Shown in pieces: positions 33,651 to 43,400 of a stretch of 64,000 bases of DNA. Within the stretch, counting starts at the first letter, position 1. Each line of letters begins with the position of its first letter. Origin of the DNA: Daejeonella sp. JGW-45 (lineage in GTDB: Bacteria; Bacteroidota; Bacteroidia; Sphingobacteriales; Sphingobacteriaceae); contig NZ_JARKNC010000001.1 of NCBI RefSeq assembly GCF_029360805.1, forward strand, positions 496,001-560,000. Direction: 5' to 3'. The position numbers and the translations under genes are program-made. The notes beneath the pieces are model-generated. The model worked only from the letters and a program-made list of their open reading frames with translations. It made no database searches and was not told where the DNA came from.

Positions 33651-33682
33651 TTTGCGAAACCAAATAGTTGCATGTATATTTG
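33651..33682 (+). promoter_or_regulatory. Promoter of the arsR-type operon
   Basis: TTTG at 33651-33654, a 20-bp spacer and TATATTTG at 33675-33682 match the Bacteroidota consensus in both boxes. The predicted start is near 33687, inside the palindromic operator, leaving about 14 nt before ATG 33701. Confidence 0.75.
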
Positions 33683-33698
33683 CAACCATATAGTTGCA
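33667..33698. promoter_or_regulatory. Palindromic operator for the ArsR-family regulator
   Basis: GTTGCA at 33667-33672, then TGCAAC (33681-33686), six bases and GTTGCA (33693-33698): an inverted pair plus a third direct copy around the -7 box and start point. Placement is ideal for autorepression by the regulator encoded immediately downstream. This is inferred from geometry. Confidence 0.55.
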
Positions 33699-33700
33699 CA

Positions 33701-34027
33701 ATGGAGACAAGAAGAGATATTTTTCAGGCTATAGCCGACCCCACAAGGCGGGCTATTATTACACTTATTGCGTTACAGGCAATGACGCCAAACGCCATTG
33801 CCGAGCATTTTGATGCAACCCGTCAGTCCGTTTCAAAACATTTACGTATTCTGACAGAATGCGAATTAATAACGCCGCAACAACAAGGAAGAGAAATATA
33901 CTATCAACTGGAAGTAAACAAAATGAAGGAAATCGACAAATGGCTTGAGCAGTTCCGTAAGATCTGGGAAGTACGATTTAATCAACTTGACGAGGTCCTA
34001 TCAAAAATTAAAGCCAAGAAACAATGA
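33701..34027 (+). CDS. ArsR-family winged-helix regulator
   Basis: A 108-residue helix-turn-helix protein: [16 protein letters not shown], then the recognition helix region [19 protein letters not shown] and the wing GREIYYQLE. It lacks the cysteine metal motif, as in the ArsR subgroup paired with SRPBCC (AHSA1) genes. I start at ATG 33701 because the in-frame start 33668 lies upstream of the predicted transcription start. It overlaps the next gene by 4 bp (ATGA). Confidence 0.88.
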   Translation: METRRDIFQAIADPTRRAIITLIALQAMTPNAIAEHFDATRQSVSKHLRILTECELITPQQQGREIYYQLEVNKMKEIDKWLEQFRKIWEVRFNQLDEVLSKIKAKKQ

Positions 34028-34989
34028 ACAGTAATTTAACATTTGACTTTACCGTCGATAAAACAAACAGCGCGGTAAAAGTGAGTCGCGAATTTAGCGC
34101 AGACCTCGAAATGGTTTGGGATGCCTGGACAAATCCCGAAATTCTTGACCAATGGTGGGCACCGAAGCCGTATAAAAACAGGACAAAGTCAATGGATTTT
34201 AAAGATGGCGGAATGTGGCTTTATTCAATGACCAGTCCGAAAGACGAGGTCCATTGGTGCAAGGCAGACTACAAAAAAATAGACCATCAAAAAAGCTTTT
34301 CATACACAGATAATTTTTGTGACGAGAATGGGAATATGAGTCAAAACTTCCCGAACTCATTTTGGAGAAATGTTTTCATCGAAAACGCAGAAACCACAAC
34401 TGTAAACATTACTATTCAATATGACAGTTTAGAGGCGCTTGAAAAAGTTATCGGTATGGGCTTTAAGGAAGGCTTCGGTATGGCTATGCAAAATCTTGAC
34501 CAATACATTGAAGCAAAATTTAAGCTTCGGAAGCAAAACAAAATCAGCAACAGAGCAAGGGTATCGAATTATCTGAACTTTGACGGTAAAACCGAAGAAG
34601 CATTCCTGTTTTATAAGACGGTTTTCAAAACAGAATTCATCGGCAAAGGCATTGAGCGTTTTGGTGATATACCCGCGAATGCCGGGCACCCGCCTGTTGC
34701 TGAGGAAATTAAAAAAATGGTGCTCCACGTTGAGTTACCGATAACAGGAAACCATATTTTAATGGGAACAGACGCACCAAAGGAAATGGGTTTTACCTTA
34801 ACACGGGGGAACAATATGCACATGTGTATTGAGCCGGAAACAAGAGAGGAGGCCGACCGCCTGTTTAACGAACTCTCAGCCGGAGGCAATATCACTATGC
34901 CTATGGCAGATATGTTTTTCGGCGCTTACTTTGGTGAGTTTTCCGACAAATACGGCATTAATTGGATGATAAATTTTCAAAATAAGTAA
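34024..34989 (+). CDS. Fusion of an SRPBCC (AHSA1-like) domain and a VOC/PhnB-like domain
   Basis: A 321-residue two-domain protein. Residues 10-165 match the AHSA1/SRPBCC family ([47 protein letters not shown]). Residues 180-320 match the PhnB/VOC family ([51 protein letters not shown]). In relatives these are normally two adjacent genes of an ArsR-controlled operon, so the fusion likely arose by loss of an intergenic stop. Both domains look complete. The ligand and reaction are unknown. Confidence 0.85.
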   Translation: MNSNLTFDFTVDKTNSAVKVSREFSADLEMVWDAWTNPEILDQWWAPKPYKNRTKSMDFKDGGMWLYSMTSPKDEVHWCKADYKKIDHQKSFSYTDNFCDENGNMSQNFPNSFWRNVFIENAETTTVNITIQYDSLEALEKVIGMGFKEGFGMAMQNLDQYIEAKFKLRKQNKISNRARVSNYLNFDGKTEEAFLFYKTVFKTEFIGKGIERFGDIPANAGHPPVAEEIKKMVLHVELPITGNHILMGTDAPKEMGFTLTRGNNMHMCIEPETREEADRLFNELSAGGNITMPMADMFFGAYFGEFSDKYGINWMINFQNK

Positions 34990-35129
34990 TGAAAAGGACA
35001 AACATATTTTATTGGGTATTCACAGGACTGTTTAATCCCAATGTTCGGATTGGATTCTGTCATAGAAAATTATTGTACCGGTTATTGCAATTTACTACAG
35101 TAATGCAGCAAAAAGGTGCAACGTTGTAG
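34989..35129 (+). pseudogene. DoxX-like gene truncated after about 15 codons
   Basis: The ATG overlaps the previous stop (TAATG). The first residues, [15 protein letters not shown], match the start of DoxX-like membrane proteins that commonly follow ArsR-SRPBCC genes. After that the similarity ends (NPNVRIGFCH), and the frame runs into the 42-bp minisatellite and stops at 35127. The membrane protein has been lost and the repeat sits at the break. Confidence 0.6.
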
Positions 35130-35305
35130 TAAATTACTACAGTGACGGAGCAAATTACTGCAACGTTGTAGTAACTTACTACTTTGATGCAGCAAAAAGG
35201 TGTAACGATGCAGTAAATTACTACAATGACGGTGCAAAAAGGTGCAACGTTGTAGCAAGTTACTACAGTGATGAAACAAATTGGTGCAACGTTGCAGTCA
35301 ATTAC
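35085..35305. repeat. 42-bp minisatellite, about five copies
   Basis: Head-to-tail units of 42 bp start TTACTACAGTGATGCAGC, then AAAAAGGTGCAACG and TTGTAGTAAA. About five diverged copies run without spacers; one copy is interrupted. Each unit begins TTACTACA and ends TGTAGTAA, so every unit, and each junction (TGTAGTAA A TTACTACA), can fold as a hairpin. Because 42 is a multiple of three, several frames stay open across it, but I do not think it is translated. Confidence 0.85.
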
Positions 35306-35338
35306 TGTAATGCTGGGAATCCGGACTTTGCAATACAT

Positions 35339-35387
35339 AAAAAGCCCCACCGGCGCAGCAGGCAGCTGCACCGGTGGGGCTATGATC
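35339..35387 (-). terminator. Strong terminator of the 156-residue hypothetical gene
   Basis: AGCCCCACCGG (35344-35354) pairs with CCGGTGGGGCT (35372-35382), and inside the loop GCAGC pairs with GCTGC. On the minus strand the stem is followed by TTTTTATG. It ends the gene at 35417-35887 and also insulates the minisatellite. Confidence 0.88.
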
Positions 35388-35416
35388 CGCAATATTGTGA
35401 TGTGGGAGTCCGGATC

Positions 35417-35887
35417 CTAGACCTTAAGAGCCTCTATGGGCCTGCTACGCCTTACAAACCGCTTTGCAATATCGGCTGTAATGCTTTTTACACCAACATT
35501 ACTTTTAGATCCTCGTTTCAGATAGGCATATACCAGGTCAGCAAACTGCATAGCGTCTGATCCGGCCGCCAGCATGGTATCATTTATCCCTTCCAGAAGG
35601 GCTTCTACCTCTATACGGATAGCCATTAACTGATTAACCAGGGTGACATCCTTCGAAAATTCCGTAACGTCAACACTCGCCGGTATAAGCGACCCGAATG
35701 TTTGAGAACCCTGCAAACTCAGGTTCACATATTCTACGCTTTTTGCACCCATTTTCCGGCTTCTTCGCCTTTCCTGTACCGATAAATTAATAAGAAAAGG
35801 CATTTTGTCTTTCACCTGCGATAATGATTCTAATACTGTTGTTTTGTCTGCATCGTTTAATATCGCAGACACTCTGTTTGTGCTCAT
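35417..35887 (-). CDS. Hypothetical protein, Bacteroidota-type helical protein
   Basis: A 156-residue, mostly helical cytoplasmic protein (RVSAILNDADKTTVLESLSQ to KRFVRRSRPIEALKV) with the pattern VQERRRSRKMGAKSVEYV, DVTEFSKDV and LLEGINDTMLAAGSDAM. Similar small proteins are frequent in Bacteroidota, often in several copies, without assigned function. It has its own terminator. Confidence 0.7.
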   Translation of the reverse strand: MSTNRVSAILNDADKTTVLESLSQVKDKMPFLINLSVQERRRSRKMGAKSVEYVNLSLQGSQTFGSLIPASVDVTEFSKDVTLVNQLMAIRIEVEALLEGINDTMLAAGSDAMQFADLVYAYLKRGSKSNVGVKSITADIAKRFVRRSRPIEALKV

Positions 35888-36341
35888 AAGTTTAATTTTT
35901 TTAAGTTCATAAAATAGTTCAGAACGTTAATCAAAATAGTATTTTCAGAGCTGTTCCATACCTGCACGCAGGTTCCGTCTGCCTGGCTGGATTTGCTTAC
36001 TAAATGTAATAAAAAGTCATGAGAAAAGCAAGAATAAAACGATAATTATTTGATTGATTATCAGTACTTTAAAACTATTTTTTGAGGCTATTTTTGGTCT
36101 AAAAATCGCCACTGAAATGGCCGCTTTATACACGGATTTTTTCATAAAAACCACTTCATTTTCCTGCTTATATTGGATGCTCTGCTGGCATTTCCTAAGT
36201 CACCCCGCCACGGGTAAAGATGAAACTTTTAGCCGTGCAGACGGCGGAGTTAATTAAATCTCTTTTGCAAGTTTTTGTCTCGCAGAATGGCTATTTGGAA
36301 AACGTTTAGTAGATTAACCATAAATAAAAGACACCGGCATC
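35888..36341. other. Non-coding stretch, 454 bp
   Basis: No convincing ORF or promoter. A 67-codon open frame at 36054-36257 has no family-like composition. ACCTGCACGCAGGT near 35960 is a short palindrome of the intergenic-repeat type. The stretch separates divergent genes, so regulatory elements for both are expected but not recognisable. Confidence 0.4.
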
Positions 36342-36866
36342 ATGACGCTCAAATTGATCTCTGCAGTATTGCTATTTTCTTTCACCATTTTGCTGGGCCT
36401 GAACGCTCAGGTGCCTCCTGTTAAACTCAGATCTGCTACAGATAACAGCACTTTCGAACTAAAAAAAGAAAGGGGCAAGTTCGTTGCTCTCCACTTCCTT
36501 CTAAAAACCGAATGCCCTTTCTGTATAAAGCATACCCGGGACTACTTCTCAAAGGCGAAAACCCTTCCGAACGTCAGGCAGGTTTTTATTAAACCGGATT
36601 CTGAATTGGAGATCCAGGCCTGGGCAAAGAAATTATCCCCGGGCGAGCAAGCCCAATTCCCGATCTATCGGGACCCGGATGCAAAATTGGCTGACCTGTT
36701 CAAGATCCCCAATGGCTATCGTTTTCACGGCCAGGTGGTTCACTACCCAGCTACTATTCTGATCGATCCGAAAGGGAAAGAGGTTTATAGGTATGTAGGG
36801 AAGAGTAATACGGACAGGTTGAGCTTCGAGGCCCTTGCTGAGAAAGTGAAGGAGTTTAACCGGTAG
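36342..36866 (+). CDS. Exported peroxiredoxin-like protein (AhpC/TSA family)
   Basis: A 174-residue thioredoxin-fold protein with a signal peptide (residues 1-22, ending LNAQ). The redox motif CPFC occurs at ALHFLLKTECPFCIKH, followed by YRDPDAKLADLFKIPNGYRFHG and the cis-proline region HYPATILIDPKGKEVYRYVG. It probably acts as a periplasmic thiol peroxidase or disulfide reductase. It has no close operon partner. Confidence 0.8.
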   Translation: MTLKLISAVLLFSFTILLGLNAQVPPVKLRSATDNSTFELKKERGKFVALHFLLKTECPFCIKHTRDYFSKAKTLPNVRQVFIKPDSELEIQAWAKKLSPGEQAQFPIYRDPDAKLADLFKIPNGYRFHGQVVHYPATILIDPKGKEVYRYVGKSNTDRLSFEALAEKVKEFNR

Positions 36867-36933
36867 TATATATGGCGTCTCATCTGGCTTACTGTTGCGA
36901 GACTGAGCACGAAGAATGACGAACACTAAATAT

Positions 36934-36968
36934 AAAATCCCGCTCCCTAACTATAGGCAGACGGGATC
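36934..36968 (-). terminator. Terminator of the SusC-SusD operon
   Basis: ATCCCG (36937-36942) and CGGGAT (36962-36967) pair; on the minus strand the stem is followed by TTTATATT. It lies just after the last gene (PHP) of the operon. Confidence 0.6.
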
Positions 36969-36975
36969 TTTCTAT

Positions 36976-38151
36976 TTATAAAGGTTTAAGCGTTATTACA
37001 GTACTTAAATCTTCATTGACGCCTGTAAATAAATTCTCAACACGGCATTGAAGATCTGTTGCTGAGGGCGAATCCCATACAGCTTTCAAAATAACATTCA
37101 CTTTTTCCTTCGCATTCACTGTTACTCTTCCCATCGGAAAACCTTCGATCATATATTTTGAAGATAACTTTAGCTTGAAAGGGATATCGGTATTATTCTG
37201 AAAGGTAATGACCAGGATATTTTCCTCATTTCTCTTTTTGTATTCGCTGCTAACGGTTACCGCTGATCTGAAGAACGGTTCCAATTCTGTCTTTCTTCCG
37301 ATCAGGATGTCATCATAATACACAATCGTCCGGCGTGCAATCATAGCCTCCTGTATACTTTCCACGCTTTTCTCACGTGCAAGCACCAGGGTCATTGGAC
37401 GATGAGTATTCTTATAGCTGTTGCTGATATCGTAGTGCTCATCCGAATTGGCAATCATGGTGAGGTTGTGCTTTATTGCCATATCATGCCCAATCACATT
37501 ATATTTACCTGAATTTACGACCTCAACTCCACCAAGGATCTTTTTGTCAAGCAGCTCCTGGTGAAAATCAGTAAAAATATTCCGGTCCTTTTTGTCCCAC
37601 CACGAGTATCCCGGATGATTGTAAAACACAAAAGCGCCCTGATCTTTTACTTCCAGAAACGGCGACATTAATTCGGCCCGTTTAATAGAATCTTTCATCA
37701 CAAACTGCTTATGAATGGTTTTCATGTAGTCATATTTCAGTTTGTTCGGGTCTTTCACAAAAAGGGCGTTGTGGTGATAAGGAGAGACACGCGGAGAGAT
37801 CTCCAGCCCTTTCACGATCAGCACGTTGGTTTTTTTTGCAGACTCGGTAGCAATCTCATACGAACGGTTACCATCACGTTTCAGATCTTCAGGATATCCT
37901 TCATAATCGAAGTGCTCCGTTAACGATATGGCGTCGAGACCATCCCGTTCGGCTTCACGTACCCGGAAGCTCGGCCAGACATGCCCGTCAGAAAAGACAG
38001 TATGCAGGTGGAAATCACACTTCAGGGTTATAAATCCGGGAATATTTACAAGCACAGGGTAGTTTTGCCTGACACTGTCTGCCAGTCCTGAGCCATAAGA
38101 ACTTAACGCTGCAAACAGCAGCGCTAAGTTTAAAACTAATTTTAATCTCAT
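36976..38151 (-). CDS. Exported PHP-domain phosphoesterase (Sb-PDE-like)
   Basis: A 391-residue protein with a signal peptide (1-23). PHP metal-binding motifs are visible: CDFHLHTVFSDG (HxH), SLTEHFDYEG, KGLEISP, YNHPGYSW and NSDEH. A C-terminal beta-sandwich-like part (SAVTVSSEYKKR to VITLKPL) follows. It resembles the Sphingobium-type phosphodiesterase family (Sb-PDE), which hydrolyses phosphodiesters. It is the last gene of the susC-susD-glycosidase-PHP operon with a 1-bp gap, so it likely acts on a phosphodiester or phosphate released from the imported glycan. Confidence 0.85.
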   Translation of the reverse strand: MRLKLVLNLALLFAALSSYGSGLADSVRQNYPVLVNIPGFITLKCDFHLHTVFSDGHVWPSFRVREAERDGLDAISLTEHFDYEGYPEDLKRDGNRSYEIATESAKKTNVLIVKGLEISPRVSPYHHNALFVKDPNKLKYDYMKTIHKQFVMKDSIKRAELMSPFLEVKDQGAFVFYNHPGYSWWDKKDRNIFTDFHQELLDKKILGGVEVVNSGKYNVIGHDMAIKHNLTMIANSDEHYDISNSYKNTHRPMTLVLAREKSVESIQEAMIARRTIVYYDDILIGRKTELEPFFRSAVTVSSEYKKRNEENILVITFQNNTDIPFKLKLSSKYMIEGFPMGRVTVNAKEKVNVILKAVWDSPSATDLQCRVENLFTGVNEDLSTVITLKPL

Positions 38152-38152
38152 C

Positions 38153-39118
38153 TTATTTTCTGGATGTAACGATCAGCGAATTTCTGATCCTTCGTTGTCC
38201 GTAATGATCGAATTTCTTATCATCAGTAGGATAGTTTATCACCCCGGTAGAGCTCACATTACTATCTTTCAGCCACATGGTAGTAGATCCACCGCCATCA
38301 AGATTCAGCGCGTCCTTAGGATTAAACCATTGGCGGATAAACTGAGTAAGCTCTTTGGCCGACATCCCTGCTGCTTTTTCAGCCCTGCCATCCACAGTAA
38401 TCAGGAGAATGTGATTATTCTCAGTTCTTGCCACGGCAGTTCTTGGATGACGAACACCCTGGTGACGGTCCGGATCTTCGTAATTCAGGCTGTCCAAAGG
38501 CTTCTCGCGCGGCTTGGCGAAGTTTTCGCCTACCGGCTTATAATCAAATATCAGCATCGGCGATCCACTGATCACATTGGCATATGGCAGGCTCCGGTAA
38601 ATCTTGTTATTACCGTAGATAATTCCACTGTTTTGTTTAGCAGGATCATAATAGAATGCTCCTTCATGTTTCCAAAATAACCGATGTCCTTCAGGAACCG
38701 ACACTTCGATCTTAACCTTATTTGCTGACTTGAAGAACGATGATGACACAGAATCTCCTGGATTATCTTTATTCCTGAGGATCTCATAATAAGTACCGTT
38801 GACAGCTGCAAGCGCATTTGGAATTTTCTGCACCACCGATGATAGCGAGTCCGAAGGTCTTGAATCGACGAAGGTGATCTGACTTTCCGGGTTATTCAGA
38901 TCGATATCTAATACATTCACTATCTGCCCGGAATTAAATGGCTGATAAAACCCTTCGTATTGATAGTGGGTCAGCCAGCTTTTCAGACTGCTTTTTTTCC
39001 AAACTGTCGCTGTGGTGCCGGCAGCAAAAGCCCGACCTGCTGCTACCTTTTGCTGCCCTTTTACTGATCCGAAGGCCAGTACAAGAAAGGCTAACAAGTA
39101 TAAACGATTTGCTTTCAT
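38153..39118 (-). CDS. Phosphodiester glycosidase family protein (NAGPA domain)
   Basis: A 321-residue exported enzyme (signal peptide ending SVKG). The NAGPA (uncovering-enzyme-type) domain shows ALAAVNGTYYE, RHPRTAVARTENNHILLITVDGR split over two strands, and the signature LNLDGGGSTTMW. The family cleaves sugar-1-phosphodiester bonds such as GlcNAc-1-phospho-6-mannose. I start at ATG 39118, 1 bp from the SusD stop, because it gives a proper signal peptide. Together with the next gene it implies processing of phosphodiester-linked glycans. Confidence 0.88.
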   Translation of the reverse strand: MKANRLYLLAFLVLAFGSVKGQQKVAAGRAFAAGTTATVWKKSSLKSWLTHYQYEGFYQPFNSGQIVNVLDIDLNNPESQITFVDSRPSDSLSSVVQKIPNALAAVNGTYYEILRNKDNPGDSVSSSFFKSANKVKIEVSVPEGHRLFWKHEGAFYYDPAKQNSGIIYGNNKIYRSLPYANVISGSPMLIFDYKPVGENFAKPREKPLDSLNYEDPDRHQGVRHPRTAVARTENNHILLITVDGRAEKAAGMSAKELTQFIRQWFNPKDALNLDGGGSTTMWLKDSNVSSTGVINYPTDDKKFDHYGQRRIRNSLIVTSRK

Positions 39119-39119
39119 G

Positions 39120-40445
39120 TTAATATCCCTGGTTCTGAACAAGTTTTCCATTAGACAGGGTTATTTGCGCACCAGGTATTGGCATTACATATTTATCCTG
39201 AGTTTTAATATTGGGAAGCTGCGCTGCCTTATTTGTCCGCACCAGATCATAAAACAAGAAACCTTCGCTAAACAGCTCCCGTCGTCTTTCCTCCAGGATC
39301 AGGTTCAGGTAATTATCTGCCGTACCAGATTCTGCGAGCGTTAGTGCAGGCAAGCCGCGTTTCACACGGATAGCGTTTAAGTAGTCTAACCCTTGTGCCT
39401 GCGCGAAACCTTCGGCACAGATCAGATGCATCTCCGAGATCCTCGACACAATGATGGGCTGGACGTCCCAATATTTGCTGATGATCATATTGAACGTACC
39501 GTCTGTGTTAGTGATCTTTTGAATATTGATCGTCTTACGCTTGTCGTCTGCCGGATAGAGCTGGTTCAGCACATAATCAGACGGTTGTACAAAATAAGAT
39601 CCGGCCCATGCAGTTCCATACGGCCAGAACAGCGCCGAAAAACGCAGATTTTTCTCTGACTTCAGATTTTCAAAGGCAAAAATCGCCTCCGGTGCCGACG
39701 ACGTTCTAAAAATATCGCCATAGTTATCTGCAATAGCAAGCCCTGTCTGATCTATCACTTCTTTAGCAAGCTTTGCAGCACCTGATTTATCCCCCAGCGC
39801 TAGCAAGACACGCGCTTTTAACGCTTTAGCGCCTTCTATTGATACCGTTTTAACCCCGGTGGTTTTTAATGCCCGGCCGTTGCCAATAGCATAATCAAGA
39901 TCCTTGTTGATCTGATCCCAGACTTGCGCTTTCGGTGTCTTGGCAATATTCTCAGTAGTATTAACAATAATTAAAGGAACATCGCCAAAGGTTGTTACGA
40001 GCTGGTAGTACAAGTAAGCCCTGAGGTAGCTGGTCTCTGCTTTAACCGCGGTAATGGCTGCATCAGACCCTAATGATTCTGCCGCCGTCAAAATAATGTT
40101 TGCATTGTAGATGTTGCGATAGCTGTTTGTCCATATCCGGGATGAGAAGCCATTCCGGTCATCTAATGTATTCCCGGTAATAAGAGCGCCATACGCACTG
40201 TTGTTTCCAGAAAGAGCAGTCCAGGTATAGTTACCTCCGCGAAGATCGTTCAAAAAGTAATCGTCACGGTCGCCGAAGGTTCTCAGGTAAAGTCCGTTCA
40301 GGAAAAACCTGATGTTTGAAGCGCTGATCTGATCAGGCGAAACTGCGCTTTCCGGTTTCACGTCCAGTTTATCGGCACATGCACCCAATAGAAACGAGCC
40401 GATCACAAAAAGGATGATGAATTGTATTTTAAATATCTTAAGCAT
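39120..40445 (-). CDS. susD: SusD/RagB-family outer-membrane glycan-binding lipoprotein
   Basis: A 441-residue lipoprotein (signal MLKIFKIQFIILFVIGSFLL, lipobox LLGAC) that forms the lid over the paired SusC transporter. Typical SusD parts are present: ETSYLRAYLYYQLVTTFGDVP, the TPR-like helices KALKARVLLALGDKSGAAKLA, and the C-terminal LNAIRVKRGLPAL and LILEERRRELFSEGFLFYDLVRT. The start ATG 40445 lies 11 bp after susC. The ligand is unknown, but the two downstream enzymes point to a phosphorylated glycan. Confidence 0.95.
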   Translation of the reverse strand: MLKIFKIQFIILFVIGSFLLGACADKLDVKPESAVSPDQISASNIRFFLNGLYLRTFGDRDDYFLNDLRGGNYTWTALSGNNSAYGALITGNTLDDRNGFSSRIWTNSYRNIYNANIILTAAESLGSDAAITAVKAETSYLRAYLYYQLVTTFGDVPLIIVNTTENIAKTPKAQVWDQINKDLDYAIGNGRALKTTGVKTVSIEGAKALKARVLLALGDKSGAAKLAKEVIDQTGLAIADNYGDIFRTSSAPEAIFAFENLKSEKNLRFSALFWPYGTAWAGSYFVQPSDYVLNQLYPADDKRKTINIQKITNTDGTFNMIISKYWDVQPIIVSRISEMHLICAEGFAQAQGLDYLNAIRVKRGLPALTLAESGTADNYLNLILEERRRELFSEGFLFYDLVRTNKAAQLPNIKTQDKYVMPIPGAQITLSNGKLVQNQGY

Positions 40446-40455
40446 GACTTTAAGT

Positions 40456-43400
40456 TTAGAAATTAACATTTAGACCCAGCATGAAACTCCGTGGCTGAGG
40501 TGTAACCAGGTTATCAACACCGAACGAACGAGCGTCAAGCCCCATAGATGCTTCCGGATCATAACCACTGTATTTGGTAAAGGTGTACAGGTTGTTTACT
40601 GATGCAAAAACACGTGCCTGGCTGATACGAAGCTGTTTGATCAGATTAACCGGAAGCTGGTATCCAAGAGTGACATTCTTAATTCTCAGAAAGGAGCCGT
40701 CTTCCAGGTAATAAGTGCTGTTGCGAACGTTATTTCCGCTCTTTGTTGCTCTTGGTACCGTATTACTTGTGCCCGGTCCTGTCCATCTCTTCAGATAATT
40801 ATCCTTGAAAGCGCCGTAGTTACTGGCACCCATATGATCCAGGCCAGTTCTCCAGCCTGCTGCAATATCGCTGCCGACAGAGAAGGTATTAAATACAGAA
40901 AGATCAAAATTTGAGAACTTGAAGCTGTTGGTAAGGCCTCCGGAAAAGTCCGCCTGTGAAGTACCGATCTTTTTACGGTCACTTGAGTTAATGATATTGT
41001 TCTTATCGAGATCTTCAAAAATGACATCTCCCGGACGAACGCCTGCACCCTGCAACTGTGCCGGGATCTCAGACAAATTCTGGTAGATACCTAACTGCTT
41101 GTATCCATAGAATATGCCCAGAGCCTCACCGGGGATAATAGCATTCCATCCGCCAACGGTGATCGGTTCTTCTCCTATCAGGCTTAACACCTCGTTACGG
41201 ATAAATGAAATATTAAAGCTTGTTGACCATCTCAGGCGTTTATCGATATTCACGCTGCTGATACTGAGCTCATGGCCACGGTTTTCCATAGAGCCGATGT
41301 TAGACGTCCGCGTAGTAAAACCACTGGTTCCCAGAACCGGAAGGTTATACAGAAGGTCTTCGGTCTTCTTAATGAAATAATCATAGGTAATACCCAGGCG
41401 GCCTTTGAAAAACGAAAGGTCGATACCAAGATCTGATTGCGTTGCGGTTTCCCACTTCAGGTCTGTATTGCCAAGTGCAGTTACGCTTAAACCGGTTTGC
41501 AGGTTGTAATTATAGCCTCCGGAAGCAAGCGGCAAATAGCTGAAATTACCGATACCGTCCTGGTTACCTGTTTTGCCCCAGCTTAAACGAACCTTACCAA
41601 ACTCAAGCCAGTCAGGCGTATTGATAAAACTTTCATTGGTAACAGCCCAGGCGCCCGAAACCGAAGGGAATGTTGCAAACCGATTGGCTTTGCTGAATTT
41701 GGATGAGCCGTCATATCTCGCTGAAGCGGAAAGAAAATAACGGTCTTTAAAATTCAATGTCAGCCTGCCGAGATAAGACTCGATGGCATATTCTGAAGCA
41801 TCACCATCAGCAGTTCGGATAGTTGCGGAGGTAACGTTCTGGAAATCATCGGAAGGGAACTCCGTACCTGTCGCCTGGTTAAAATTATACTTATTCTGGA
41901 AAAAGCTATGGCCGGCAACAACATCTACATTAAGGCCGTTCGTCCAGGTGTTCTTATAACTAAGCGTATTGTCAAACGTAGCGGAGTAACGGTTATTCCG
42001 GATATCGTTTGTGTATCCTTTAGCATTATACGGGTGTTCCATTTCTTGGTGGCGGAAACCCCTTCCCTGCCGGATCTCAGTGTTATAACCGCTATGATAG
42101 GTAAAATGCTTCAGGAAGTTAACGTTTCCGTAAAGGTTAACTAGTCCCTGAAAGTTGTCGTCGAAAGTATCATCCTTCGCCAGGATCAGCACACCATTGT
42201 GCCTTAGAATATCCTTGCCGCCAACAGCGAATGAACCATTAGGCAGGTAAGGTCTGTCGTATGGCCGCTGTTCCAGGTTACGCTGAAATAAAGCAGTACC
42301 CTGATCACCATTAGGAATAGATGTAGAGTGAGTAAAATTACCTCCCAGCCTTAACCCGAAATTAAAGGTTTGATTAGGCTTGAAATCAATGTTACTTCTT
42401 AATGAATAGCGTTTCAAAGAACTTTTTTTGATCAGGCCTTCCTGATACTGATACCCGGCAGAAGTGAAGTGGTTCATATTATCATTACCACCGCTGAACG
42501 AGAAATCAGTCTGGTTTGAAGCCGCAGGATCATTGATGATCAGCTCCTGCCAGTTTACATCGTATGGATCAGCCGGTACAACACCCAGTACCGTTGCAAT
42601 ATTTATATAACCGGTTTGACCTGGCTGATAGTTCATATCACGGTTGAAGTTGTTTGTTGCCTCTGTCTGGAGTGCGATATACTCTTGCGGATTAAGCAGG
42701 TTAAGTTTTTTTGGCATTGTCTGAATCCCTGACAACTGCGAAACAGCAATACGCGGTGTGCCTTTCTTACCTTGTTTGGTTGTAATTAATATCACTCCGT
42801 TAGTTGCACGGCTACCATAAATAGCAGCGGCGGCGGCATCTTTTAAAACATCGATTGACTCAACATCGGATGGATTAATAAGCGATAATGGGTCCTGCCT
42901 GTATTCTCCGGAAAAGTTATAGCTCGCCAGGTCTTTTGATAAAGGGATTCCGTCGATCACATAAAGTGGCTCATTATCACCATTGATAGAGCTTACACCT
43001 CTGATGCTGACCCGCGACGCGCCGCCGGGTGTGCCGTTTGAAACAGTCATATTGACCCCGGCGATCTGTCCCTGCATCAATTGATTAGCAGAGGTTACAT
43101 TACGCTCGGAAACATCCGCGGCATCCAGGCGGGAAACGGCATTGGTTAGGTTACGTTTGGTATTTTTACCATATCCTACCACCAGCACTTCGTTCAGGTT
43201 ATTCTGGTCAACGTCAAGGGTTATAACTAGCTCGCGACCGGTCGGCCTTACTTCTGCTGGTTTATACCCGATAGAAGTAATTATAAGGATAGCATTATTG
43301 TCCGGCGCATTAATGCTGAATCTGCCATCCACATCCGTGCTGGTTGCTGTCTGCGTGTTTTTGATCTTTACTGATGCACCGGGCAAGGGTAAGCCCTCTT

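Noticed and set aside
35085-35305. CRISPR array
   Set aside because: Units are contiguous 42-bp copies without unique spacers, and no cas gene is nearby.
35060-35392. 110-codon minus-strand ORF with 14-residue repeats
   Set aside because: It is the minisatellite and the terminator stem read as protein; the unit length (42 bp) keeps frames open by arithmetic, and composition is unlike a real protein.
36054-36257. 67-codon plus-strand ORF in a long gap
   Set aside because: No recognisable domain, start context or neighbour support; likely chance.
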